Shown: positions 44,181 to 58,643 of the stretch, piece by piece | How the letters are laid out: every line of letters starts with the position of its first letter | How positions within the stretch are numbered: position 1 is the first letter of the stretch | Assembly (NCBI GenBank): GCA_030762935.1 | Contig: CM060900.1 | Location: 399,491,132-399,555,131 of the forward strand | Origin: Hymenopus coronatus | Taxonomy: Eukaryota; Arthropoda; Insecta; Mantodea; Hymenopodidae | Direction: 5' to 3' | DNA: 64,000 bases | Notes under the pieces: generated by a model | What the model saw: the letters and a program-made list of their open reading frames with translations, nothing else | Database searches by the model: none | Told to the model about the DNA's origin: nothing | Program-made: the position numbers and the translations under genes

Positions 44181-46130
44181 AGAAAGTGTCAAACTGTATA
44201 GGTATCTATAGTTTTAACACCACACAAAAACATAACGTGGGCACTGTGATTTACTTAAAACTAGGATTCCAACAATGATGACATTTAAAACAACTATGAT
44301 GTTTTACGAAGTAAATCAATAGATCAGTTTTGCACCATGTGAGCTAGAATTCAGTTGGTAAGGCATGAAATATTAGAGATAGGAGCCGCTATCCATGTGC
44401 TTTACACTGAGCGCAAATTAGTGAGAGGAATTCAATTACAGAAAATAGAGTTAGTAATGACTCCATCCACATTATAATTCATGCCACATTAATTTTATAT
44501 TTCCGTTTTCACTAGAATGTACATTACTTCTGACTTCATTTTGTTCATATTATTTTCAAAGAGGAAGTTGCCCGTGTTTCTTTTGTTTTGCTCCTAGCCA
44601 TGGAAAGAAGTAAATTTCAATGCCAGTCACATAGCGAGAGTTTTAAAACATTTCAATTACTTTAACATAGTGTATTCCCTTAGTTTTCTATGTATAAGGA
44701 ACTAAGTAATAAGAACATTTCTGCTAATGATTTTCTCAAATAGCATGGAGCAGAAAGAAAAATAATCTTTTGTATGAAGTTTGTTTGTGAAACAGCTATA
44801 GAAAGTCATGTGAATGGGGACATCAGATTTTTTCAGATGTTTATTATACTTATAGCTTTTATATTCATGGTATGCAGTTGGTTTTTTAAACAGCAAAAAT
44901 GTTAACACATTACTTTTGATCACTTCTTTACTATTTAGATGAAGCCTGCACATAATGTTAAGCTCTCTTTTCCTCAGTTCCTTTTTTTCCAAATATTAGA
45001 CAGTTCAGATTGCTCCTTGGCCCCATTATTTGTAACTTAACTTGAGTTTTTTTTAATGAGTTATGGATTTAAAATGTTTGTGCATCAGCGCCGATATGAA
45101 TAAGTTCAGTAAAAATTAATTATTTTGCATAAGTCACCTGAAATGTGTTTAAAAATTCTGTAACAAGTATAAAAAAATGTCTTTTATTCCCTCAATTGAG
45201 TTAAAATTAAGAAATGCCAGCACTACAATTTGTTTAAGTTTATAAACTGAAATGAAATTAAAAATTTGGGGGGAGTTGCAATAAACCGTACAATAAACTA
45301 TTGAGTTCAACAAGTTTTTTCATATTACAAACCAAAAATTAATTAATTATGAATAACAAATTAATATTTTAACAATGGTTTGGAAGTAGCTTGATAAAAA
45401 GCTGTGTCCACTATATGTTTTACGTTTGATGTGTATCTTATTGGTTGGTTTTCCATTAATGTGCTACGAATATTGTATAGTCCTCTTCATTTCTTAGGTT
45501 TTAGTTTTCAAAGCTTTTCATGTGTGCCTTCCACTTACCTTCATCAGATAAATTTCTACTTAAATGTCAGCAAGGATTAATTTCTGAGTTAATATGAATG
45601 CTTTATGATATATTTTGTTTGTCAAGCAATTGTAAAATAATTTCCTCTTCTAGAATTTTATCTATCTGATATTGGCTGCTATCCAATAGATATTTTAGGT
45701 TTGCCTTTTCCTGATGTGTTACTGCAATAGCAAATTTCCAATTGACTTCAAGTTCCTATTGCAGAAGTTGATTGATCCAATATTGTTTCCTTCCACATAT
45801 ATTCCCTATACCAAGTTTTCAGTAATTTCTTGTCTGTTCACTTTGCAAGCATTGTCCATCACTCACCTGTTATGCTTAGCCATGTTCCTTTCTTCTCCTA
45901 CTCAAATGTCTAGTTTGTTACCTATCATAGCATTCCTATACTTATCATCAGGTAATGAATGCTTTATTGGCATGCAAATCTTTTCTGGAATCGAAAAACC
46001 CTTACATCCCTCCTAAAAGGGTGATAATCATCTTATTGTTCACATTTTTCTCTCTTTGAAGGAACCAATATTAACAATTACCATCAATACCTCTATTCTC
46101 AGCATTAACTAAGAATGCTCATTGGGCTCT
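44181..46130. other. AT-rich intergenic sequence, no gene recognised
   Basis: Only short frames (up to 100 codons, hydrophobic or Ser-rich, without recognisable domains). No clear repeats longer than simple A/T runs. The frame at 45,714-46,016 is open for 100 codons, but its sequence and the adjoining SINE relic suggest non-coding DNA. Confidence 0.5.
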
Positions 46131-46249
46131 TCAATTTCGCGGCCATTGCATTTCACCTGTGCACCATCTTCAATTCTTATATCACCAGTGTCTTTGCCAA
46201 CAGTGCCACAAGTACTAAAAGTTGTTGTTTAACACTACCAAAAAAATCC
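46131..46249 (+). mobile_element. SINE-A relic, 3' half
   Basis: CGGCCATTGCATTTCACC..GTGCACCATCTTC and the ending GTTTAACACTACCAAAAAAA align with the 3' half of the SINE at 60,633-60,883 at reduced identity. The head is missing. Confidence 0.6.
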
Positions 46250-46388
46250 CTTTTTACTTTCTTTATACATACTATGCACATAGGTATAGAGAAGGTATTG
46301 AATTGTACCCCAAGATTCAATACCAAGATTTCACTAGAAATATATATTTTGAGACCCCCTGAATCCAAAAATAAATTTTTAGAAAAAT

Positions 46389-46418
46389 GTGTGTGTGTGT
46401 GTGTGCGTGTGTGTGCGC
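46389..46418. repeat. (GT)n microsatellite
   Basis: About 30 bases of GT repeats with two CG interruptions. It lies just upstream of the SINE-B copy. Confidence 0.9.
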
Positions 46419-46511
46419 GAGAGTGATTGCGCGATAAGCAAGATGAGAGAGGGAGAATAATGAAAAGGCTGTTAAATACAAACTTGAAATTTAAGTTCAG
46501 TATCTTCCAAG

Positions 46512-46832
46512 GAACAGCTGCTTACCAAGCTGGAGATCTGGGTCCAATTCCCGGTACCGGCATGGGGATTTTCCCCTGCTGGGAGACTTTGTCTGGGTGC
46601 ATTCAGCCTCGTGAAATCCCTGAGGAGCCAAAGGAGGAGTTACTTGATGGTGAAGTAGTGTCTCCAGGTCATGAGTACCGCAATAACCAACCAGGGGGGC
46701 TCAAGGTGCTGAGCACGTCTCATCCTCCAATACTGCCCCCCATACATGACATCTGTCATGGACCAAGATGGGGGATGCAGCGCCCGGAGGTAGGCTGAGG
46801 TTCCTTGTGAGATGTTGTGCCATGGAGTTATT
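46512..46832 (+). mobile_element. SINE-B, tRNA-derived, with target-site duplication
   Basis: Flanked by the 11-base duplication TATCTTCCAAG (46,501-46,511 and 46,833-46,843). The head has an anticodon-arm-like stretch (GCTGCTTACCAAGCTGG) and a diverged B box region (GGGTCCAATTCCC). The body has conserved words shared with the antisense copy at 62,048-62,359 (GGGAGACTT.GTC, CTCCAGGTC, CATGACATCTGT, GTGCCATGGAGTT). There is no poly(A) tail. The frame at 46,427-46,798 that crosses it is not a gene. Confidence 0.85.
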
Positions 46833-46843
46833 TATCTTCCAAG

Positions 46844-48306
46844 AATGCGACAGCAGATTTTCAAGAAAATCCCCCATCCCAAACTAACCTTTCTATGGAA
46901 AAAATGATCAAAAAATTTTATTTACTGAAAAATGGCTCTAACGATTTTGATTAAAACACCATATGTTAAAGATATTTGCATGACAATAAACTTGAAATTT
47001 ATGGGAACAGCTTTTGAAGACCTCTTCATTCGGGATGAATTTTGCTTAAATTTGCACAACTAGTAAACTGTAAGAGATAGATAAAATCTTAAAACACAAA
47101 AAATGTAGATCTTTTTAAAGCATACAATTTTTCATATACCTTATTGTTGTACAATTGACCATTTTCGGGACTTGTCAACTTGTCAACTCCTGACCACTCA
47201 CAGAAATGGATTTAATTCCCATATAAACCACATTTTAAAAAATTTGACTGTCAGTTTAGTCTAGGTATACCCTTATGTCCCTTCTAATTATCAGGAAGCA
47301 AGAGATAAGAATATTTCTGCTAAAGTTCATCTCGATCAACATGAAGATAGAAGAATAAGCTTTATAACAATTATTTGTTACAGACATGTAGAGAAAGTCA
47401 TATGAATAATAATGATACAGACAGACAGACAGACATTGTGGCGGTGGTGGTGGCGATGGTGGTGGTGGCAATATAAGAAATTAATTTTTTCGAATAAATA
47501 TCAGATATCAGCAAACAATTATGTTCTGACCTTTGAATACTGGAATTGTTATGTCACTAAGTTGGAATGTATGTGAATTTTACCTGATTCTGATTCTTCA
47601 CAAACATCATTAATGTACCAACTTAGAATAAACTGGCCATAAATTTCATTTAGGTAGATATATTTAAAGGGCCCTTTTTTAACTTGGGATAGATTTCTGT
47701 AAGAAAATTGGTTGGTAGCATTCCATACTAACACTGTACAGTTTCAATATAAGGCTTTAAACACTCCAAATAATTTGAAATTTAAGTAGCTGTAAGGATT
47801 AACCTAATAATTAACTTGGTGTTTATTTCATGGATTAAAAATAATAATTCTTAAATGGCATGGTTTCCACTGAACTCAATTGTGTATAATAATTATCCTC
47901 ACCTTTATAATTTTGTTTGTAAGAATCACATGTTAATGCATTTAAGGAAATCAACTTCCTTCCATTTTACTATCTGTGCAAAATGTTCACCATCGCTATT
48001 GATGTACCACCACAGTAACCAAATACAATAAAGATATTCACTCCGACAAAACAAGAACTGCTTATCACATCTGCATAGAAGCAGTTAACTATAAATGCGG
48101 AATAAAGGATATCTTATCTAGTATTAGCAAAACATACAACAGTCTCCTAGAGGACTCAAAGAATCACTTAATTTATCCCAGCATATAAAAAAATAAATAA
48201 AAATTACACACTTACTAGAGCGATTATTTGTTTCCTACCAGTATTACAGCAGGAAATCCTTATGATATCTTGAAATTTTGTATAAATATCTCTTTCTGTG
48301 TCTCTG

Positions 48307-48338
<32 letters not shown>

Positions 48339-49080
48339 TCTCATACATAAAGCTTTAAAATATATTTTATATGTTTATTTTATAATATACCAATATTAAA
48401 ACAAATATTCTATATGTTAAAAATATATTTTTATGTGTGTTTATTTTAATTCTTTGTATCTTTTTATTCCCTTGCTAAAGGGCAGTCCCAGCTTAGAGAA
48501 ATATTTATTGGGCTCTTCTAGGTAAATAAATAAATAAATCAATCATTCAAATGTTTTTAAAAGTAGATTGGGAAATTAAAGGATTCAGAACTTTAAATTT
48601 TGCTATACTTTTTATATATTTTCTTACATATTTTAATGATCAATATGCCAAAAGAAAGTCAACTTGTTTTTAGGAATCATATTGCAATAACCAAACATAA
48701 AAGAAAGATTAATGGTACACATTAGCATGAAGTGAGCAACACATCTTTTCACTACTAAGAGTGATTACATGCACACAAAGGAATGCAGGCATGCACATAT
48801 TCATTTTGCAGATTTGTTTGTTGAATTTCATTCTTAGATTGTTATTTAAAGAGAAATTTCATAGAAGTAATGTGTAATGACAATAAAACAGAAAGATTAA
48901 TTTTTGTCATTGCAATATCTGATGCAATCCTGATGTCAATCATTGATGGTGACAAATAGAAATATTTTGATATAGGTACTCTAAAGCAACATTTATAAGC
49001 AGTTTCCATGTATATTTTATTTTTGTTAAGAACAACAGAACAACAGAGTGGATAAAAAGAGTACCTAACTACAATTTTAT
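46844..49080. other. AT-rich intergenic sequence with microsatellites
   Basis: No gene recognised. It includes (ACAG)n at 47,417-47,435, a GGT-rich run at 47,440-47,470 and a (TC)n run at 48,301-48,342. The minus-strand frame of 145 codons at 48,842-49,279 is a shadow of, or competitor to, the candidate exon at 49,095. It is Ile/Ser/Phe-rich without a domain. Confidence 0.5.
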
Positions 49081-49094
49081 CTTTTTCAGAAATA

Positions 49095-49259
49095 ATGGCC
49101 AAGGACGAGTTGCATAAAGAATTTGAAAAGGATGTGGCAGCTGCATTGCAGAATATGCTGATGAACATGAAAGATGTTCTTATGCTCTTTACGGCTTTGA
49201 TAGCACAGTTAGAAATAATGATGGAGAATGTAAAGAAAGGCAGCTTAAAGAAGGAATGA
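49095..49259 (+). CDS. Candidate small protein or terminal exon, 54 codons
   Basis: Open from ATG at 49,095 to TGA at 49,257-49,259, encoding a Lys/Glu/Met/Leu-rich helix (MAKDELHKEFEKDVAAAL at the start, ending VKKGSLKKE). The pattern of charged and hydrophobic residues suggests a short coiled coil. Five bases upstream lies ATTTTATCTTTTTCAG, a good 3' splice acceptor with a pyrimidine tract, so this could be the last exon of a spliced host gene whose other exons lie further away. I recognise no family. It is the only stretch in 39-54 kb that looks protein-like in composition, but it is short. Confidence 0.35.
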   Translation: MAKDELHKEFEKDVAAALQNMLMNMKDVLMLFTALIAQLEIMMENVKKGSLKKE

Positions 49260-49567
49260 TTTTGTATTTTCAATGCCATGAGTTGAAGTAAATGGATGTG
49301 CTGATTTGATATTGAGTTTTATTTTTTATTTATGAGTCAATTCCTGTTTCCTTTGGTAAATCCATTGAAGTATCATTAAGCTCCTGTTGTCTCATCACAT
49401 TATAAGCAAAGCATATAGCAATTATCAAATGTTTTAGCCTTATCAAAATGTATATTCCTACCCACACAATACCTACTTGAAATTCAGTATGGCTATAAGA
49501 ACCTTTAGAACGTTTTTGTTTAAAGCTAGCTACTGATACTTAAGTGAATGATTCTGATTGTAATAGC

Positions 49568-49822
49568 GATTTTTTTGGTAGTGTTTAACACCTGCTTTTA
49601 CTACATATGGCACTGCTACACACATTAGGCATTGACACTGATGATATATGGAAGGAAGATGGAGCACTGGTGAATTGCGATGGTGGAGGAAACCGGATAA
49701 CCCAAAAAAACCTGCTCCTGTGCCTTTTTTGTGCACCACAAATCCCATATGAACCTGGGAATGAACCTGGGCTGCCATGGTGCAATGCAAATGGTCTAAC
49801 CATTTGAACACGATATGGCCAG
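49568..49822 (-). mobile_element. SINE-A relic, antisense
   Basis: Read on the minus strand it has a head (AAATGGTTAGACCATTTGC, then GGTTCATTCCC), the core (GGGATTTGTGGTGCACAAAA, GGGTTATCCGGTTTCCTCCACC) and the end GTGTTAAACACTACCAAAAAAA. It is about as long as the young copy but well diverged. Overlapping plus-strand frames are not genes. Confidence 0.75.
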
Positions 49823-51760
49823 TAGTGGTGATGACAAACTCTTAATGGTAGATGGTGATGGTGATAATAAGTTTGATGTTGAGTTTTAAATGATAGTAAA
49901 GGAAATAGTTGCACTGGGGATCACTGCTGTGTTCATGGTTATCAGATGCTGAATTAGTTGAATACCGATGATGGAGGTGTTTATGGTAGTGAATATAATG
50001 GTTGGCAGAGGGGAAACTCATGTTAAAACTGAATGGTTCATGAGAAAAAAATTATGCTTCTTATCAGGTTGTAGGTGATGATTTTCATTTTACCGGTAAT
50101 TGTGATAGGTATATTTGTTGTTTGCAATTATGATGATTATGAGGAGGAGAAAGAGGAGCAAGAGGAGAGGAGAAAGATAGGGGTGGTTTTGATGAATGTA
50201 GAAATATGATGGCATTGATTAACGGTATTGCTAGTAACATGGCGGTGCTGATCATTTATTATGGTGGTGTCAGAAGTGGAGGAGAATGAAAATGGTTCAT
50301 AGTGCTAGTAAAGCTTAGGCCAATTTTGATGATGCTATTGGGTTACTGGTTATGACATTTGTAGCTGAGTTAATTGGAGTGGTGACAGTGGCGGTTATGA
50401 TTTTATTTGGTTTCAGTTAAACTCATGAGTCAGTCACACTTCAATTATTCAACTCTTTCTTTCTATTTGTGCTACAGATATCTACACTTGGTAAAAAGGT
50501 TGCTGAGTTTAGAAACAAATGTAAAAGTATTCCCAAAAGTCAGAAACTGTTATGATGATAGGTTCACTGGACATGGGGCACTATGTGGTCATTGTGTCAC
50601 TAACTAAACAAGATGGCAGGGTTGCCAGGCTGCCACAAACCCACAGATTGTGATGACGCTTAACATTACAAACCAGTATTTGCACCACATCATGTCAGGG
50701 GTAATCAATACTGTTCATGCCACTAGATATCACAATGCTAGCGCACCTCTGTGGTGGAAATGAGATATATAGGGGATTTAGGTATCTCCGGTAGAGCATC
50801 AGATTATACATTACTTAGAGGCTGTGGAACAAAGGGGGGGAATGGTATTTCTAATCAGAATTTAATGAGACCAGATGAGATATGTAATTTTAAGTTAATA
50901 AATAGTTTGTATTGACATTAAGTGTAGGTGTCTACATTATTAACATAATTGGAAATGGTGAAGAAGAATTAACATCTGGTAGCACAATTATGTTACAGCT
51001 TACCTTGACTTGAGCAGTTCTGTGATCCGAGTCTGATCTTGAGGTGATCAAAGTTCTCTGATAAGAAATGAAGTAAGAAATGAAACAGAGATTTTAATTG
51101 GCTCTTGATGGAGCGACAAATGATATGGAGTTGCCCAACAATTAGGCTAGAGAGATGACATCTTTAGAATTTGAGAGAGTTAAATTTTATTTCTCAGCTA
51201 AAAAACCAGTGTCAATAGCAATGTGAGTTAACCACAGTTATCGAATGACTGGTGTGCAGCCATTGGCTTGCACTTCTACACTCTCTGCTATGAAGAAATA
51301 GTGTACATGAACATTAAGAACATTAAAAGAAATTGTTTTCTTCCTTCAGACAAATTATAGCCTAATTATCAAGTTCCTATAAAGTTTAAAACTGTGAAAG
51401 CATAATTCTCAGACTGTTACAAACCATATCATATTAAAATTAATGTTCAAAATCAATTATTGTTAAATATGTTAACCATTGTGCTTCAGACTACTTTATA
51501 ACTCAGACATGAATAACTCAAAGTATTCAATAAATCACCTAAGTATCATTGAATTTTATCCAGAGAGCAATAAGAGAAAGTATGCCTTTTGCATAAGTAG
51601 CACACTGTCAGTAAAATACGGAGGTGATAGGCAGTGATAGGCAGTAACCTTTCAGATAGTTAAAGCAATAAATATGTTTTAAGTAAACAATAGAAAATGA
51701 GGGAACAGGCCTGCCTTTATGAAAATCACAAGTGTTAATAGTATAAATGAGAAGAATGAA
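49823..51760. other. Intergenic sequence, no gene recognised
   Basis: Around 49,830-50,400 it is rich in GATGGTG and GATGAT words with a purine-rich run (GAGGAGGAGAAAGAGGAGCA near 50,141). After that the composition is ordinary AT-rich. Only short frames are present. Confidence 0.5.
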
Positions 51761-52440
51761 TATGAGGCGTGACTGGAAGGTCAGTACCATTTCCTTTTAC
51801 TGCCACTATGATTCTAGTGTCACAATTCCATGAATTTGCACTCATCTCTCTGATTCATTGTCTGCCACTGATGACATTACAGCCAGGTCGTATTGTGTAC
51901 AGTATTTAGTGATCATTCAAAATATTGAAGACATTTTCTGATTTTACCCACTGTGAAATGTGTCGCATAATACGGTTCTCGAATACAAGGAATGTTAAAC
52001 CAGGTGAAATTCATTGTCAACTTGTAGAGATTTACAGTGAAAGTTTAGTGACAGATGGAATTTTGAGAGAGTGGGTTAAGCAATTCAATGAATAGATGAT
52101 CTAATCTTCATGACAAAGCAAGGAGTGGGCAACCTTTAGTAGTCAATGATGGTTTGTTTGAACAAATTAGGCAATTTGTGAGAACAGATGGTGCACAGTA
52201 AGAATGCTTTCTGATATGTTTCAATAAAACCCAGTGTTCAGCAGTGGCTCTCTTCTGGCAGCAGCTTTCTTTGGAGAGGGCATACAAAAGTTGATTCCTA
52301 GCTATGACAAATGCCTGAACAATGGTTGCAGCTATGCCAAGAATGGGTTAAGGAATGCTTTTTAATATACGAATAAACGTTTTGAAAAAAAATATTTTTT
52401 GCTTTCTTTTTCCAAACTCACATTCCGCATATGACTCATA
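51761..52440 (+). mobile_element. Mariner element with internal deletion
   Basis: Terminal inverted repeats begin TGAGGCGTGACTGG after a TA (51,761) and end at 52,440, matching at about 17 of the outer 25 bases. Inside, the plus strand keeps the N-terminal helix-turn-helix part of a mariner transposase (EIHCQLVEIYSESLVTDGIL at about 51,999-52,060) and, near 52,290, the C-terminal signature PSYDKCLNNGC. The catalytic middle is missing (about 680 bases instead of roughly 1.3 kb), and stops interrupt both parts. A fossil. Confidence 0.8.
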
Positions 52441-52963
52441 CAAAAGATTGAAACACAACTCATTATAGTTTAAATTAAAGGAACAAATATCACAGATAAA
52501 AAGTATAATTGGTAGTGGTTTAATCTGACAGAGTAGTTATTGAATTACTATATTTAAAAAAAGTTTTCTTAAGTGCAATTTAATAGAAAATAACCAGTTT
52601 CTAGATATAAATTCACATTTGGCATTTTGTTGGGTCACCTATTCAAAATCAAGGGAATTGAAAATCCATCCTTCTCTATTCGGAAGCAAATTTTGTAATT
52701 TTCTGTTCCTTTTGAAATGTTCTGAGTTCTCTTAATAGGCAAGTTTCAAAAAGAGAAAGTCTCTTTCATCTGCAGTAGAATTTCGAGAAGAACTTTTGAT
52801 TCTCAGCACTGAAAACATACTAGGAGGAATTGTGTATAGCTTATTTAGTTGTTTATTTATTGGTTTGCTTAGTTCTTTATTTTTTCAGTATACAAATACA
52901 TAAAATCCTGTTTAGACTGAAGATATATTAGGGTATTAGTTACAAACCAAATGCATTTACAGC
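52441..52963. other. Intergenic sequence, no gene recognised
   Basis: AT-rich with short frames only. Nothing recognised. Confidence 0.4.
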
Positions 52964-54119
<1,156 letters not shown>

Positions 54120-54510
54120 ACATCTTCAAATTCAGGCTTGTACAGGAGCTTTGTTAATTAGACAGCTGAACTGGCTACAGCAATGAAGGAACATTTAGAA
54201 ACTGACACAGTATTTAAAGGAACTTCAAAACCATTCAGAATGAATAATTGTTAGACTGCATGTTCAATATCTGTAGGGAGGGAATAGAACAGAAAATAGA
54301 AACCTCTGAATTTGTTGCCATTCAGTATCATGAGACAACTGATATTTCAAATCACTGTCAAATGGTGTTGGTTTTCCATTGTGTATATGAGAAATCTGTA
54401 TATGAAAGGCTTTGTGTATTTGTAATTCCTGAAGGAGGAGATGTAGAATCTCTGGCAGAGTCCACAAAGAATGAAATATATTATAAGCAAAGTGGTCAGT
54501 GTATGTAAAT
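54120..54510 (+). pseudogene. hAT-like transposase relic, plus strand
   Basis: After a degenerate stretch (ELATAMKEHLETDTVFKGTS-like, about 54,165-54,225) the frame 54,248-54,508 includes FVAIQYHETTDISNHCQMVL and a following ERL. This is the block around the first catalytic region of hAT/ZMYM-type transposases, where an acidic residue precedes TTDIS. A stop lies at 54,253 and nothing recognisable follows 54,510. An old fragment. Confidence 0.6.
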
Positions 54511-55287
54511 AAACCACATCCTTGTAGAAGAAAGATTAGTTGAATGATTGTGAATATAAAGGGAGGAAAAGAAAAGAAAATTCTGAATTGTGAAAAAGAA
54601 ATGCTACTAAACATCAAAACAGTAGCAAAAGATATGTGCATATATGAAATAAAATAGCAATTAAACTTTAAAGTGGTCGAATTGCACTGCAAAAAGATAC
54701 TAAGTATTGTGTTTTTCATTTTCTTATTAATATCTTAAGCTGGAACAAGTCAGTTTTAATTTCACAATATAATAATAAGGAATGGCTAAACCTTCAGGGC
54801 ACATTCCTCCAGTGTAAAGGAAGAAAATAAATTATATGGGCATGAGTCCGGAAATGCTTTATTTCTGAGTTAGATCTTTTCATTTTCTGCAACCCTTCAC
54901 AGTGCATAAATCATTGAAATACGCAATAACAGAATGTCCTTCATATTTGAGATGAAACTCTTTCTTGCATGAAGTGTTGATTTGAATTAACATAATGTTG
55001 ACATACATCTCAGTACATTGCCTGTGCTCACATTCACCTCACTTCATTGTCTTACCAAATGTAGCATCTAGTGGTGTACTTCAAATACCCGAAAGAGTCA
55101 ATATTATATTATATTTTATATTATATTTTTAAGTAAACAAGAGGAATAAACTTGTCTTGATTCTAAACCCTTGTATTGTACTTGTACAAAACAAATGACA
55201 TCAAAGAACTTTCTTTACATATATAAGTGAATGAGTGGTCCATAATTTTCATGTGACAAACTTAAAAAGCTTCAATTTAGAATAGTC
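54511..55287. other. Intergenic sequence between two hAT relics, no gene seen
   Basis: AT-rich and A-rich on the plus strand, with a short run of TATTATATT at about 55,105-55,128. No open frame of interest. Confidence 0.4.
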
Positions 55288-56110
55288 CTAAAATCTTACT
55301 TTCAACATGTTATCAATATCATCAGATACTTCAGAAAAGAGAGGTTTAAATTTGTCGTTTTTCTCCTTCAAAGATTGTTCTACTTGAGACATGTAATGCA
55401 ACCACTGAGCAGCAAGTTTCTTGGATTTTCTGTTGACAATACAAGATATCACTTGCTTGGTTTTGATAGAGGTTGTAAAACACTCTGTGAAAATGAATAT
55501 TTTGTTGAATATGTTTAAGAGAAAATCAAATTTGACAGAGAAAAACAAATTTGAAATCTTCCACTGATTTATTGGGGGTGTTTTAGCATACCACTAAATA
55601 CATCACAAAGTATAGTTTTTGATCCTGCACACTGTGTTTACCAATCTTGACAAGTAATTCCATCATGTTGGACAAAAAGAATAGACATAATTTCTTGCTT
55701 TATAATTGGCAAAATGGTCAAAACTACGGCTTGTAGTAAGTTATTTGAATTTTAATATACATTCCTTTAAACACAGCAAAGGTTTTTAAGTGCTCCACAA
55801 AAGGAGAATCATAATCTGCAGCATACTTCAATAGTTCCACATAACAGCTCTGATTAATAGAATTTTCTTCTTCATGTTGTCCTCAAAAGACCAATTCTTG
55901 TTTACCCAATAAACTTAGAACACTAATAAGCTTTTTAGTAATAACCCTATTCCACTTTTTTTGATACAATAAAGATATTTCATTTTTAAGCCGGTCATCA
56001 AGCACAACTTGTATTCTATTTTCTGTAAAAACTGCTACAGCTACAGACGGTCTTAGATGATTAACAGATACAGAATTTCTCAAATGTATTTGCCTAGTCT
56101 TGCACACCAT
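55288..56110 (-). pseudogene. hAT-like transposase relic, minus strand
   Basis: From 56,110 downward: a region with KKWNRVITKKLISVLSLLGK and QELVF, then after a stop GQHEEENSINQSCYVELLKY and DSPFVEHLKTFAVFKG. This matches the N-terminal part of hAT transposases of the DUF4371/ZMYM kind, where a similar block precedes NYLELL. It decays further on; 55,548-55,288 is open for 86 codons (KLAAQWLHYMSQVEQSLKEK) but unrecognised. It ends about 40 bases from the start of the right-hand ATT block and faces the plus-strand relic at 54.1-54.5 kb. Confidence 0.6.
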
Positions 56111-56149
56111 GCTAATCCATTACATTTAACTCCTCTTATTTTCTTCTTC

Positions 56150-56625
56150 TTATGATTATTATTTTTATTAATATTATTATTAATATTTTTATTCTTATTA
56201 TAACTATTATTGTTATATTTATTTTTATTATTATTATTTTTATTATGACTATTATATTTATTATTTTTTATTATTTTTATTTTTAGTATTACTTTAATTA
56301 TTATTACAATTTTTATTATAATTATTATTATTATTTATGATTTTATTGTTAATATATTTATTTTTATTTTTAATATTATTATTATAATGATTATTATTAT
56401 TTTTAGTATTATTATAATGATTATTAGTATTTTTAATATTATTATAATGATTATTATTATGTTAATTATTACATTTATTTTATTATTATTTTTATTATTA
56501 TTTTAATAACACTATTATTTTTATTATTATTATCATTATTATTATTATTTTAAATATTATTATTTTAATTATTATTATTTTCATTATTATTTTTTATTTT
56601 TATTATTAATTTTACTATTATTTTA

Positions 56626-56696
<71 letters not shown>

Positions 56697-57286
56697 TATT
56701 TTATTACCATTTTATTACTACTTTTATTATGACTTATTTTTAATATTTTTTATTACTATATAATTCTTATTTTTATTATAATTATTATTATTTTTAATAT
56801 TTTAATTTTTTTATCATTATAATTCTTATTTTTACTTTTATTTTGACTATAATTTTTATTATTTTTATTATAATTATCATTATTATTTTATTATAATCAT
56901 TATTATTACTCTTACTGTAATTATAATTGTTATTATAATTATTATATTTAATATTTTAATATTTTTATTATTTTTATTATTATTTTTATTATTATTTTTA
57001 TTATGATTTTTATTATTATTATTATTTTAATTTTTTACAATAATTATTACTATTTGTATTATCTTAATTTTTTAATATTATTCTTTTTATTATTATATTT
57101 ATTATTATTTTTATTATTATTTTATCTATTTTTATCACTATTATTATTTTTATATTTATCATTATTATTGTTATTATTCTTATTTTTTTATTAAAATTGA
57201 TATTTTTATTATTATTTTCATTATTATTATTTTTATTGTCATTTTTATTATTATTTTTTATAACTACCTCTTATTATTATATTTAA

Positions 57287-57347
<61 letters not shown>

Positions 57348-57908
57348 TATTATTAGTATTAATATTATTACTATTATTATTATTATTAATATTATTATTA
57401 TTATTTTATTGTTTTTATTCGTATTATTTTTATTACTATTTTTATGATGACTATTTTTTTTTATTATTTTTATGATTATTTTTATTTTTTATTATTATTT
57501 TTACTATTATTTTCATTATGACTATTATTTTTATTACTTTTATTATTATTTTTATAATTAATTTTGTTATTATTATTTTTATGATTATACTTTTTATTAT
57601 TATTTTTGTTATTATTTTTATAATTATTATAATTATTATTTTTATTACTATTATTCTTATTATTATTCTTATTTTAATTATCATTGCTATTTTTATTTTA
57701 ATTATCATTATTATTTTTATTATAAGTATCATTATTATTTTTATTATTATTATTATTATCTTTATTTTTATTACTATTTTATTATTACTATTATTTTTTT
57801 TTGTTTTTATTATTATTTTTGTTTATATATTATTATTATTATTATTATTATTATTGTTTAAATTATTATAATTTTACTGTTTTATTATTGTTATGCTTAT
57901 TATTTTTG

Positions 57909-57944
<36 letters not shown>

Positions 57945-58555
57945 TTTTTATAATTACATTTATTATTACTGTATTTTTATGATTTTATTATTATTTTATT
58001 ATTATGATTATTATTATGATTATTTTTATTATTTTTGTTATTAATATTATTATTATTACTATTTTTATTATGACCATTATTTTTGTTATTTTATATTATT
58101 ATTCTCTTTATATTTATCTTTATATTGTTGTTAATTTTATTTTTAATATTTTTACTATTCCTATTTTTGTTATTATTATTATTATTTTTATAATTATTAT
58201 TTTTCATATCTTTATTATTATTTTGAGTATTTTTATTATTCTTATAGTTATTTTTATTTTATTATTATTTTTATTATTAGTATTATTATTATGATTATCA
58301 TTTTTGTTATTATTTTTATTATTATTATTATTATTATTATAATTATTATTTTTATTACTATTATTCTTATTATTATTATTCTTATTTTAATTATCATTGC
58401 TATTTTTATTATAATTATCATTATTATTTTAATATAATTATTATACTTACTATAATTATTATTATTATTTTATTATTATTATCTTTTTTTTTATTACTAT
58501 TTTATTATTACTATTATTTTTATTATTTTTATTATTATTTTTGTTCTTACATTAA

Positions 58556-58643
<88 letters not shown>

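Noticed and set aside
46427..46798. 123-codon ORF with Gly/Pro-rich product
   Set aside because: It crosses a SINE-B copy with target-site duplication; the similar SINE at 62,048-62,359 is antisense and non-coding.
48842..49279. 145-codon minus-strand ORF
   Set aside because: No domain, low-complexity Ile/Ser composition, and it opposes a better candidate exon on the plus strand. Not fully excluded.
49607..49807. 66-codon ORF MALLHTLGIDTDD
   Set aside because: Lies wholly inside an antisense SINE-A relic.
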